Below the pieces are notes generated by a model that worked only from the letters and a program-made list of their open reading frames with translations, was not told where the DNA came from and ran no database searches. From positions 1 through 19,054 of the forward strand of contig CAZQFZ010000050.1 in NCBI GenBank assembly GCA_964592635.1: DNA of 19,054 nt, in the 5' to 3' direction. The position numbers and the translations under genes were made by a program. How positions within the stretch are numbered: the stretch's first letter is position 1; each line of letters begins with the position of its first letter. This document shows positions 8,334 to 14,917 of this stretch, in pieces. This stretch comes from VMCP01 sp964592635. Its GTDB lineage: Bacteria; Bacteroidota; Bacteroidia; NS11-12g; UBA955.

Positions 8334-9007
8334 TTTGAATCCTTCCCATTCTCACTTTCCGGGAAAATCATCGAATAAAAAAGCTTATTCGATACCGACC
8401 GATCCGTCCGAACACCCTGCATGCCGTAGGAAGTTTTGTCCCAGGATTTGGCTTCCGGAATTCCTATCTGGCTGGCCGCCGCCTCAATGTCGTGATCCGC
8501 GCCGTAATACTCGAATTTCCATCCCAATAAACGCAAACGCTCAATCAAACGCTTTATCTCCATTCCGGAATACGAGCGACTCGAATTCTCTTCCCCATCC
8601 GAAATAATGCTCACGCTCACGTAGGTTTTCTTCCATTCCGGGTGACTTAAAATTTCACGCTCCAACTTCGTTAAGGCAGTACCCAGTGCATCGTAAAGCG
8701 GCGTGCTTCCCCCGGGACGAAAATCTTGAAGCTGGGGGATGACCTGGTCGTTGATTTCCATGAGTGGAATCCGTTCGCGAATCTTGCTTCCCTCAAACGT
8801 CCAAGAATTGAAATATTGGCGCATGAGCGGGTACTCCTTCATGTCTTTAATGATGTCTTGCACAATGCCGTTGTGCGTTTCCAAAACAAAGGGGGCAATC
8901 GGCTGCATGGAGCCGGATTCGTCGATGATAACCAAAGAGAAAAAGTGTACTTCTTGGTTGGGCGTTTCGCCATTGAAAGGCGCAGAATTTGTGTGTTGTG
9001 AATTCAT
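8330..9007 (-). CDS. Soluble von Willebrand factor A (VWA) domain protein
   Basis: This 225-residue protein consists almost entirely of one VWA domain. The metal-ion-dependent adhesion site is complete: Asp29-x-Ser31-x-Ser33 (DESGSM), Thr102 in GGSTPLYDAL, and Asp137 in ISDGEEN. It therefore probably binds Mg2+ and a protein partner. There is no signal peptide or membrane helix, so it should act in the cytoplasm, unlike the membrane-bound Bacteroidota BatA/BatB VWA proteins. I chose the ATG at 9007. An in-frame TTG at 9052 would add 15 residues but starts inside the predicted promoter. A -7-like TAGTTTTG lies 43 bases upstream of the ATG. The gene overlaps the next one by four bases. It is clearly more GC-rich than the Zorya-like genes downstream, and its codon use differs from theirs. 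Its partner and process are unknown. Confidence 0.88.
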   Translation of the reverse strand: MNSQHTNSAPFNGETPNQEVHFFSLVIIDESGSMQPIAPFVLETHNGIVQDIIKDMKEYPLMRQYFNSWTFEGSKIRERIPLMEINDQVIPQLQDFRPGGSTPLYDALGTALTKLEREILSHPEWKKTYVSVSIISDGEENSSRSYSGMEIKRLIERLRLLGWKFEYYGADHDIEAAASQIGIPEAKSWDKTSYGMQGVRTDRSVSNKLFYSMIFPESENGKDSK

Positions 9008-9049
9008 AATGTTGTGTTTGTGGTGAAAGGATTTGTTTGTAGTTTGATG

Positions 9050-9057
9050 CAAAACTA
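9050..9057 (-). promoter_or_regulatory. Predicted Bacteroidota -7 box for the VWA gene
   Basis: On the - strand this reads TAGTTTTG, a perfect match to the Bacteroidota -7 consensus TAnnTTTG. It sits 42 bases before the ATG at 9007. No clear TTTG -33 box is seen at the expected spacing, so the call rests on the -7 box and its position. Confidence 0.45.
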
Positions 9058-9138
9058 AAAGCCCTTTCTAAGCATCATGGATTTTCACAACCTTGTGGTG
9101 GATAAATGTAAATTGTGCTCATTTTTAGTATGTAGTGG

Positions 9139-9214
9139 TTTTGCTTATGATAGTATCAAATGTTTGTATCCAACGTGTATTTCACTGATATTAGGCCACA
9201 ACGTATAAGCAAAA
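9139..9214. repeat. Spaced 10-bp inverted repeat in the divergent intergenic region
   Basis: TTTTGCTTAT at 9139-9148 and its exact reverse complement ATAAGCAAAA at 9205-9214 are separated by 56 bases. A smaller palindrome, TGATA-G-TATCA, lies at 9148-9158 next to the left arm. The pair sits between the divergent VWA and GH25 genes, a place where paired operator sites or a structured leader would fit. The 269-base intergenic region otherwise holds only the VWA promoter and no ORF or RNA gene I can recognise. Confidence 0.4.
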
Positions 9215-9276
9215 ATGTTTACATAATTAAGTTTCCAAATCCCACTCCGCTGTTGTATTATTGAAGTTCGCAAACC

Positions 9277-10110
9277 GTGAATAAGTCTCGTCGCCGTAAA
9301 ATTTCTCGTACTCAAAAATCGTCAAGTGGTAATCGTACTGCACTGATATTCTTTCTTTTAATTGTTTTCGGGGGATGCGCTTACGCGTTCTATCCATTGT
9401 ATAAAAAACCGTTGAAACGATTTTGGAATACCTATTTGAGCAATCCCAATTCGCATTCGAATCACCGTCCCCAAAAAGTAAAAACACCCACGCCCGAAGG
9501 CACCGCTTATGGAATCGATGTATCGAAACACCAAGGCGAAATCGATTGGACGAAAGTGCGAACCTGGAACGATAAAAAACTACAATTTGTATATGTCAAA
9601 GCCACTGAAGGATCCTCCTTGCGCGATAAAAAATATGTGTATAACTTGCTGAAAGCCAAGCAAAATGGATTCAAAGTTGGGAGTTATCATTATTACATTC
9701 CTTGGGCCGATCCCGATGCGCAATTCGAACACTTTCTGAATAGAATTGAGCCGTATCACCAGGATTTATTGCCTATGATTGACTTGGAAGATCGTCGTTA
9801 TGTTTCCAAAAAAGAATACCTAAAACGGGTTCGTCGATTTTTACAATTGTGCGAAGATAAATTCAAGAGAAAACCGGTGTTGTATTCACTTCAATCATTT
9901 TATAATCAGAATTTTAGCGGAGAGTTCTCGGATTATAAATGGGTGATGGCACGGTATTCAGATCGCCCACCCAATTTGAGTGATGAACATCCGTGGTTTT
10001 TGTGGCAATTTACGCACCAGGGCGTCGTGGATGGAATTGATAACTATGTGGATGTGAATGTTTTGGGGGATGGGTATTCGCTCAGGCAGATTGAGTGGAA
10101 ACGCCGATAA
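9277..10110 (+). CDS. Membrane-anchored GH25-family muramidase (lysozyme-like)
   Basis: This 277-residue protein starts at a GTG. It has a very basic N-terminus (RRRK), a membrane helix at about 21-39, a spacer, and a GH25 domain from about residue 77. Family signatures are GIDVSKHQGEIDW with Asp81 and MIDLED with Asp169 and Glu171, the acidic residues of the GH25 active site; KATEG at 108-112 and SYHYYIPW at 136-143 are also typical. It should hydrolyse the N-acetylmuramic acid-N-acetylglucosamine bond of peptidoglycan while anchored in the inner membrane facing the periplasm, as a cell-wall remodelling enzyme. There is no phage context, and the membrane anchor argues against a phage endolysin. 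A lipoprotein reading (Cys34 after Gly-Gly) is less likely, because Phe sits at the -3 position. A short hairpin directly follows the stop codon. Confidence 0.9.
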   Translation: MNKSRRRKISRTQKSSSGNRTALIFFLLIVFGGCAYAFYPLYKKPLKRFWNTYLSNPNSHSNHRPQKVKTPTPEGTAYGIDVSKHQGEIDWTKVRTWNDKKLQFVYVKATEGSSLRDKKYVYNLLKAKQNGFKVGSYHYYIPWADPDAQFEHFLNRIEPYHQDLLPMIDLEDRRYVSKKEYLKRVRRFLQLCEDKFKRKPVLYSLQSFYNQNFSGEFSDYKWVMARYSDRPPNLSDEHPWFLWQFTHQGVVDGIDNYVDVNVLGDGYSLRQIEWKRR

Positions 10111-10129
10111 TTTTGCGATTTTCGCAAAA
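10111..10129. other. Short perfect hairpin after the GH25 stop codon
   Basis: TTTTGCGA (10111-10118) and TCGCAAAA (10122-10129) form an 8-bp stem with a TTT loop, immediately after the TAA stop. It is not followed by a T-run on the + strand, so it is not a standard intrinsic terminator. It could act as an operator, an RNA-stabilising hairpin, or a weak terminator. Confidence 0.4.
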
Positions 10130-10140
10130 AATAACCGTTG

Positions 10141-10148
10141 TATTTTCG
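10141..10148 (+). promoter_or_regulatory. Possible -7 box for the coiled-coil membrane protein gene
   Basis: TATTTTCG matches TAnnTT(T/C)G, the same variant form as the box at 18523-18530. It lies 46 bases before the ATG at 10195. The -33 box is not well matched at the usual spacing: TTCG at 10121-10124 lies inside the hairpin, only 16 bases away. Confidence 0.3.
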
Positions 10149-10194
10149 GGAGAAGCTCGTTACGGTTCGAATAAAATATAGATATTCGCAGAGT

Positions 10195-10641
10195 ATGGAG
10201 CTCACACAAGAACGCAAAAAGGTACTTTGGATAGCTGCTATTATTTTGTTAGCGTTGTTATTGGTTTTCTTGGGATTTACCCAAACTTCTACCTATAAAC
10301 ACTACCGTGAAAATGCTCGTAAACTTGCATTGGATAATTATTATTTCGAACTGATGGCAGTACATCAAAATCGCCAAGAGAAGTATTTTGAACAATTAGA
10401 AGCGAAAGTGGAAGCGGAAAAGGCGCGCATTCGTGAAATCAACGTGGCCAGATATCAAAAGGAGCTGGATGAAGTGGATGCGCAGTTGGCGGGCGCTCAA
10501 GAACGATTGAATCACGCTAAGGAATGGCAATTGTTGCGATCGCATTCAGAAAGAGCCGAACAAATTGAAGCCGCACAACGCGAAGTAAATATGTTAGAAA
10601 CCCGAAAGAATCAGTTGATTCAATTAATCCAAGAAAAATAA
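10195..10641 (+). CDS. Small membrane-anchored coiled-coil protein, unknown function
   Basis: This 148-residue protein has a short charged N-terminus, one strongly hydrophobic helix at about 9-27, and then a hydrophilic region from about 35 to the end that is rich in Glu, Lys, Gln, Ala and Arg with heptad spacing. It is a single-pass membrane protein with a coiled-coil domain, orientation uncertain. The ATG at 10195 was preferred to an in-frame TTG at 10138, which adds 19 poorly hydrophobic, basic residues and overlaps the likely promoter. I recognise no enzymatic motif. It lies between a cell-wall hydrolase gene and a lipoprotein gene, so an envelope role is plausible but is inference from location only. 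Confidence 0.65.
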   Translation: MELTQERKKVLWIAAIILLALLLVFLGFTQTSTYKHYRENARKLALDNYYFELMAVHQNRQEKYFEQLEAKVEAEKARIREINVARYQKELDEVDAQLAGAQERLNHAKEWQLLRSHSERAEQIEAAQREVNMLETRKNQLIQLIQEK

Positions 10642-10724
10642 ATGTAATGAAGATGATGAAACTTTGGGGGATTACAATAAAGTTTAAACGAAAGACAGGT
10701 GTTATAATTCGAAAATCAGTTCCA

Positions 10725-11390
10725 ATGAAACTAGTTTCCGTTTCCGTAAATAGCACATTTGTCGGATTGGTTGCATGGATGTTATTGGGAATTTCGTCGT
10801 GTAATTATGTAGGAGATTATGAAATGAACCGGTTGGATTCTTTGGAAATCCAGTTGAAAGCGAAGCGACAATCGCAAATGGATTCAGCCGCGCGGGTACT
10901 GGAAATAACGGGCGGTAGGGAATTGCCAAATGATCAACAGCTAATTGTGCCTGAAGGAGCTATTCAGGGAGATTTTAATGGCGATTCTTACACAGAATAC
11001 GTGTACTTAGAACAGCCATCCCCCGAAAAAATAGAAGCCGAGATGTGTACCACGGTTTTGAAAAGCAATGCTGCGCTTACAGATATGGTGTTCAATTCTT
11101 GTCGAAGTAGTATATTAAACATCGGCGATGTGGACGATGATGGAACCGATGAAATACAATTAATTACTTCCGGAATGAATAGCACTTGGTTGTCGGTGGG
11201 TTTGTTGGCTTATGTGGATGGGAAATGGAAACATTGCATTGCTCCGTTTATGATAAACAATTCTGCTTACTCCATGAAACAATTCATTGAAAAACTGGGT
11301 CAGGGCAAGGTGAAAATTTATTATCACGACATGTCGGAAACTGATGATTTTGAACATCCCCTAAGCAAAACCGTTAGAGTGGTCAAATAA
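10725..11390 (+). CDS. Predicted lipoprotein with calcium-loop-like (FG-GAP/VCBS-like) motifs
   Basis: The preferred ATG at 10725 gives 221 residues with a classic lipoprotein signal: hydrophobic stretch about 11-22 and lipobox Ile-Ser-Ser-Cys with Cys26 as the lipidated residue. An upstream in-frame ATG at 10647 would put 26 mostly basic residues before the signal peptide, which is less likely. The mature part contains two Asp-rich loops of FG-GAP/VCBS type, DFNGDSYTEYV and IGDVDDDGTDEI, each followed by short beta strands; such loops usually bind Ca2+ in extracellular beta-propeller repeats. The protein is probably attached to the outer membrane or faces the periplasm. Function unknown. Its last bases contain the probable promoter of the glycosyltransferase gene. 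Confidence 0.72.
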   Translation: MKLVSVSVNSTFVGLVAWMLLGISSCNYVGDYEMNRLDSLEIQLKAKRQSQMDSAARVLEITGGRELPNDQQLIVPEGAIQGDFNGDSYTEYVYLEQPSPEKIEAEMCTTVLKSNAALTDMVFNSCRSSILNIGDVDDDGTDEIQLITSGMNSTWLSVGLLAYVDGKWKHCIAPFMINNSAYSMKQFIEKLGQGKVKIYYHDMSETDDFEHPLSKTVRVVK

Positions 11391-11405
11391 TTCGATGTAT
11401 TTTTG
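11374..11405 (+). promoter_or_regulatory. Predicted promoter of the polysaccharide gene cluster
   Basis: TTAG at 11374-11377 (one mismatch to TTTG), 20 bases, then TATTTTTG at 11398-11405, a perfect -7 box. It overlaps the end of the lipoprotein gene. The -7 box ends only five bases before the ATG at 11411, so the transcript would be leaderless or nearly so. Confidence 0.5.
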
Positions 11406-11410
11406 AAGAA

Positions 11411-12994
11411 ATGAAGATATTGTGGTTAGCAGGATGGTATCCGCATTCGAAAAATCCTCTGGCAGGAAATTTTATTGCGCGACATGCTGCTGCGGTGTCG
11501 AAAGTAAGTGGAGAAGAGATACACGTGCTTCATTTTGCTCCGTTTTCGGTGACAATTTGGGAGGGGATTCGGAGGCTGTTTGGGAGGAAATTTTCAGATG
11601 TACCCGAAGTGTATTCTGAACCATCGAAATTTCACTCAGATGCAGTAGATGCTAACTCTTATATATCGGAAGCTGGCTCAGATGCCTCGATGAATAAGAG
11701 GAATTCTCAATTTAACATACCCGGAATAAAGAATGAAGTTGGTGTAAAAGAGGAAGTAATTGCCGTGCCTCAGATTAAGGGACTGGTATTTAAACTGCTC
11801 AATTTAATTATTTACTATCGTCGAGCGCATAGAGTGGTGCATCAAAAGTTAACATCCATGGACATGCCCCAAAATTCGGTTTCAGCTCGGAAATTCTCAA
11901 AGGGTGCACTGGTATTTGATAGGGAAACACCAGACTTCCCGCAGGGAAGTCTGAAATTCAACAACACTCGGGAATACGGGATAGTTCATGTTCATGCGGC
12001 GGATAAAATTGGTATAGTGGCAACTTGGTTTCAAAAGGAGTTCCGATATCGAATTTTATATACCGAACATTGGGCCATATTCAACGAACAAGCACCGGAC
12101 CGGTTCAGTTTGAGAAACCCTTGGTTTCAATTTAGCTTTCGGGTATTATGGCGACATACAGATGTTGTTGCTGCTATTTCCAATACCATGTTGCAACAAA
12201 TGGAAAGGGCTTTGGGAAAATCAAAAGCATCGGTTTTATTGCCCAATGTGGTCGATCCAGCATTGTTGTCGGATGATTTAAAAGTGCTAAAATCCAGTAA
12301 ACCCACAATTTTGGATCCCGTTCCTCTGGATTTAAATTCAGGAAGTGAAAGTTCCGTTTTTGACAAAGGAGATTCTGTAACTTCTTCTCAATATCCGGAT
12401 TCATTCAATCCAGCCGAAATCGTGTTTTTACATATATCGAATTTGGAAGATCGAAAAAACGGGGCCCCCTTAATGAGTGCTTTTTTAGAGCTAAAAACCG
12501 ATTATCCTCAGATTCGATTAGTTATTGTTGGGTCGAATCGTGAGAGATTTAACGCAGTTTACCAGCAAGCGATTCTACTCAAAAGTTTTTCCCAACCCTC
12601 ATTTCATTCGATAGAATATCACGAATCCAGACCGGTAGGGGAGTTAAAAGAGTTTTATCAAAATGCAACAGCATTGGTACTCCCATCGGTTGTAGAAAAT
12701 TCTCCTTGTGTCATAGTGGAAGCTCATTATTTTGGATTACCTGTAATTGCAACCAAAACAGGTGGCGTTGCAGAAATGGTGAACAGCCACAACGGCATTC
12801 TAATGTCCGTAAAGACATCCCCCGAAAAAATGAAAAAAGAAATCAAACGAGCTTTGTTGGAATTTATTGAACACCGCTCAAATTTTGATTCTACACAAAT
12901 AAAGCGCAAAGCGAAAGAACAATTTCACCCGGATTATGCGGTGGTAGATTTGGTGAAAACCTATGCTTCCCTTAAATTTACCGACCAACCGTAA
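11411..12994 (+). CDS. GT4-family glycosyltransferase with large insertions
   Basis: This 527-residue GT-B fold glycosyltransferase transfers an activated sugar, probably onto a surface glycan. The N-terminal domain opens with MKILWLAGWYPHSKNPLAGNF and includes VHVHAADKIG (192-201) and YTEHW (217-221). The C-terminal domain has HISNLEDRKNG (341-351), VIVG (371-374) and PSVVENSPCVIVEAHYFGLPVIAT (425-448), with the Glu429-x7-Glu437 pair typical of GT4. It is longer than the usual 370-420 residues because of three hydrophilic insertions, roughly 62-120, 148-188 and 285-335. The second carries a perfect DNA hairpin. Three bases separate it from the amidotransferase gene, so the two are certainly co-transcribed. 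Donor and acceptor sugars cannot be told from sequence. Confidence 0.9.
   Translation: MKILWLAGWYPHSKNPLAGNFIARHAAAVSKVSGEEIHVLHFAPFSVTIWEGIRRLFGRKFSDVPEVYSEPSKFHSDAVDANSYISEAGSDASMNKRNSQFNIPGIKNEVGVKEEVIAVPQIKGLVFKLLNLIIYYRRAHRVVHQKLTSMDMPQNSVSARKFSKGALVFDRETPDFPQGSLKFNNTREYGIVHVHAADKIGIVATWFQKEFRYRILYTEHWAIFNEQAPDRFSLRNPWFQFSFRVLWRHTDVVAAISNTMLQQMERALGKSKASVLLPNVVDPALLSDDLKVLKSSKPTILDPVPLDLNSGSESSVFDKGDSVTSSQYPDSFNPAEIVFLHISNLEDRKNGAPLMSAFLELKTDYPQIRLVIVGSNRERFNAVYQQAILLKSFSQPSFHSIEYHESRPVGELKEFYQNATALVLPSVVENSPCVIVEAHYFGLPVIATKTGGVAEMVNSHNGILMSVKTSPEKMKKEIKRALLEFIEHRSNFDSTQIKRKAKEQFHPDYAVVDLVKTYASLKFTDQP
11931..11953. repeat. Perfect 10-bp-stem hairpin inside the glycosyltransferase gene
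   Basis: CAGACTTCCC and GGGAAGTCTG form a perfect inverted repeat with a GCA loop. It lies in coding sequence, in an insertion between conserved parts of the GT-B N-terminal domain, and encodes about eight residues around Asp-Phe-Pro-Gln-Gly-Ser-Leu. It may be a small palindromic element that inserted in frame, or an RNA structure affecting expression. Confidence 0.6.
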
Positions 12995-12997
12995 TTC

Positions 12998-14917
12998 ATG
13001 TGTGGTATAGCAGGAATATCGAGCGCAATTGTAAAGGATCCATCCTACTGGGAGAAGTGGGCGCTGGAGTTTCTGAATGATTTGGAGCACCGAGGACCCG
13101 ATGATCAGGGCTTGGTATTTCTGCTCCGGAATAAAGAGCCGCTGCCGGTGAATGTTGCGCAAAAAGAGTATCCGGATTCCCTGCAGTACCTACCAAAAAC
13201 CAATTGGGAACAAGCGGTTCAGCCCTCCATAACCGGATTCTTAGTTCATAAAAGATTATCCATCATTGCTCCCGGATTGCGCGGACATCAACCCATGTGC
13301 GATGCAACTGGCAGATATTGGCTTACTTATAACGGAGAAATTTTCAACTACATCGAATTACGCAAACAATATCGATTGAATACCATTACCGATACGGATA
13401 CCGAGGTGTTGTTGGAATTATGGGCAAAAATGGAAGAGAAGTGTTTGTCGCTTCTCGATGGATTTTTTGCTTTTTGTGTGTATGATTCACTGGAGAACAC
13501 TTACACGGTGGTGCGCGATCGCACGGGCGTAAAACCCGTTTATTACCGAAAAAGTGATAATGGGTTTGCGTTTGCTAGCGAAGAAAAACCCTTGAGAAAA
13601 TTGGCAGGGGTGAATCAAGTAAATCCCCAAGCGGTCTATCTACACATGAAACATTCCATGACGGATGCGGTTAATTGGTTCGATGAAGTGGAGTCGCTGA
13701 AAGCCGGACACTGGATAAAATGGATTCCGAATTTGCGTAGTTTAATCGTTCGCAAGTGGTTTGATCCCATTGGTTCGAACCGTTTACAAGACCCTAGAGA
13801 TTTACGCGAATTGTTGTTTGAATCCATGCGCAAACGCCTGCGCAGCGATGTACCTATGGGTTTTGCCGTTAGCGGTGGCATTGATAGTGCCATTATTTTG
13901 GGCTTGGGTCGTTGGCTTTTGGGGATGGATGCAAAGCTGCATTTATTTTCAGTGGGTGCACCCGGATTGCCCGGCGATGAATCGGCCTGGCAACAAAAAG
14001 TTCAGCAGAAACACGGAGGAATTTGGCATAGAATAGATGCAGCCGAATTTTCAACTGCCGATTTACAGGAGTTGATAAAAAAAACAGGCAGACCCGCAGT
14101 GGCTTGGAATAATGTGGGCCATTTTGTACTATGCAGAACCGTACGCAATAACGATATTACCGTGTTGTTCAATGGACAAGGTGCAGATGAGTTATTTGGC
14201 GGTTACCCCGATTATTTTGTTCAAACCTATTTGCAAGACAAAAACAGCATTGCGGATTTTAAGGGAAATTGGCCATTGCCACCCAATAAAATTCGGGCCA
14301 TGGCACTGAAACGGCGCCTGAGAAGTTGGATGTCGGACGCTTTAAAAAAGCGCATCGACCAATCCATTTGGGGAACGGCTTTTTCACCAGAAATAATTGA
14401 AAACAACCATATTGAATTGCACCCTAAGGTTCTGGATTTAACCGAGCTCATGATGGGTGATTATTACGGAAATTCGTTGGATCCGAAGTTTTACGGACGA
14501 TTACAACAAATGTTGGCTTGGGAAGATCGAAATGGCATGGCATTTCAGCTAGAAAGCCGCAACCCATTCGCAGATGACGTTTCTTTACCGGGTTCATTTT
14601 TGGGGAAATTCGGTTTGAGGGAATTGAGTGAGGGAGGTTATCCCAAAGGAATACTACGCAATGCCTTTAAAGATTTATTACCGTTGGATTTGTATTCTCG
14701 TACCGATAAAAAAGGGTTTACTCTTCCAGAAGATTGGCTCACAATGAAGGAAATAGCTCATTGGGAACCCTATATTTTATCCTCGAAATTGGATGCATAC
14801 ATTTTGAGAATCTACCGCGAAAAAATGTGGAACCAGCGAGATAAAATTAGTTCGTTAGACAGAAACCGCTTATTCAAATTGGCATCTTTGGGAATGTTCT
14901 TGGAGGAGTTGTCGTGA
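12998..14917 (+). CDS. asnB: Glutamine-hydrolysing asparagine-synthase-type amidotransferase
   Basis: This 639-residue enzyme begins Met-Cys-Gly-Ile-Ala-Gly. After Met removal, Cys2 becomes the N-terminal nucleophile that frees ammonia from glutamine. The glutaminase domain shows HRGPDDQG (31-38), RLSIIAPG (86-93), YNGEIFNY (111-118) and the TDTDTEV segment (131-137). The synthetase domain has the PP-loop SGGIDSA at 292-298 for ATP pyrophosphate binding and FNGQGADELFGGYPDYF further on. An extra stretch of about 35 residues sits at 45-80 between conserved glutaminase motifs. Placed between a GT4 enzyme and a flippase, it more likely amidates a sugar acid or other precursor of a surface polysaccharide than makes free asparagine, as proposed for similar genes in O-antigen clusters. 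It overlaps the flippase gene by four bases. Confidence 0.92.
   Translation: MCGIAGISSAIVKDPSYWEKWALEFLNDLEHRGPDDQGLVFLLRNKEPLPVNVAQKEYPDSLQYLPKTNWEQAVQPSITGFLVHKRLSIIAPGLRGHQPMCDATGRYWLTYNGEIFNYIELRKQYRLNTITDTDTEVLLELWAKMEEKCLSLLDGFFAFCVYDSLENTYTVVRDRTGVKPVYYRKSDNGFAFASEEKPLRKLAGVNQVNPQAVYLHMKHSMTDAVNWFDEVESLKAGHWIKWIPNLRSLIVRKWFDPIGSNRLQDPRDLRELLFESMRKRLRSDVPMGFAVSGGIDSAIILGLGRWLLGMDAKLHLFSVGAPGLPGDESAWQQKVQQKHGGIWHRIDAAEFSTADLQELIKKTGRPAVAWNNVGHFVLCRTVRNNDITVLFNGQGADELFGGYPDYFVQTYLQDKNSIADFKGNWPLPPNKIRAMALKRRLRSWMSDALKKRIDQSIWGTAFSPEIIENNHIELHPKVLDLTELMMGDYYGNSLDPKFYGRLQQMLAWEDRNGMAFQLESRNPFADDVSLPGSFLGKFGLRELSEGGYPKGILRNAFKDLLPLDLYSRTDKKGFTLPEDWLTMKEIAHWEPYILSSKLDAYILRIYREKMWNQRDKISSLDRNRLFKLASLGMFLEELS

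Noticed and set aside
8726..9026. Two + strand ORFs of about 90 codons opposite the VWA gene
   Set aside because: The - strand frame encodes an intact VWA domain with all metal-site residues, so these are antisense shadows caused by its higher GC content.
9008..9052. Upstream TTG start for the VWA protein
   Set aside because: It would place the start within the predicted -7 box and add a His/Lys-rich stretch with no domain. The ATG at 9007 is preferred.
9277..10110. GH25 enzyme as a phage endolysin and sign of a prophage
   Set aside because: It has an N-terminal membrane anchor, and no holin, structural, integrase or other phage gene is nearby.
10138..10194. Upstream TTG start for the small coiled-coil protein
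   Set aside because: The extra 19 residues are basic and would spoil a normal N-terminal membrane anchor, and the region holds a likely promoter.
10647..10724. Upstream ATG start for the lipoprotein
   Set aside because: It would put 26 charged residues in front of a standard lipoprotein signal peptide. The ATG at 10725 gives a normal one.
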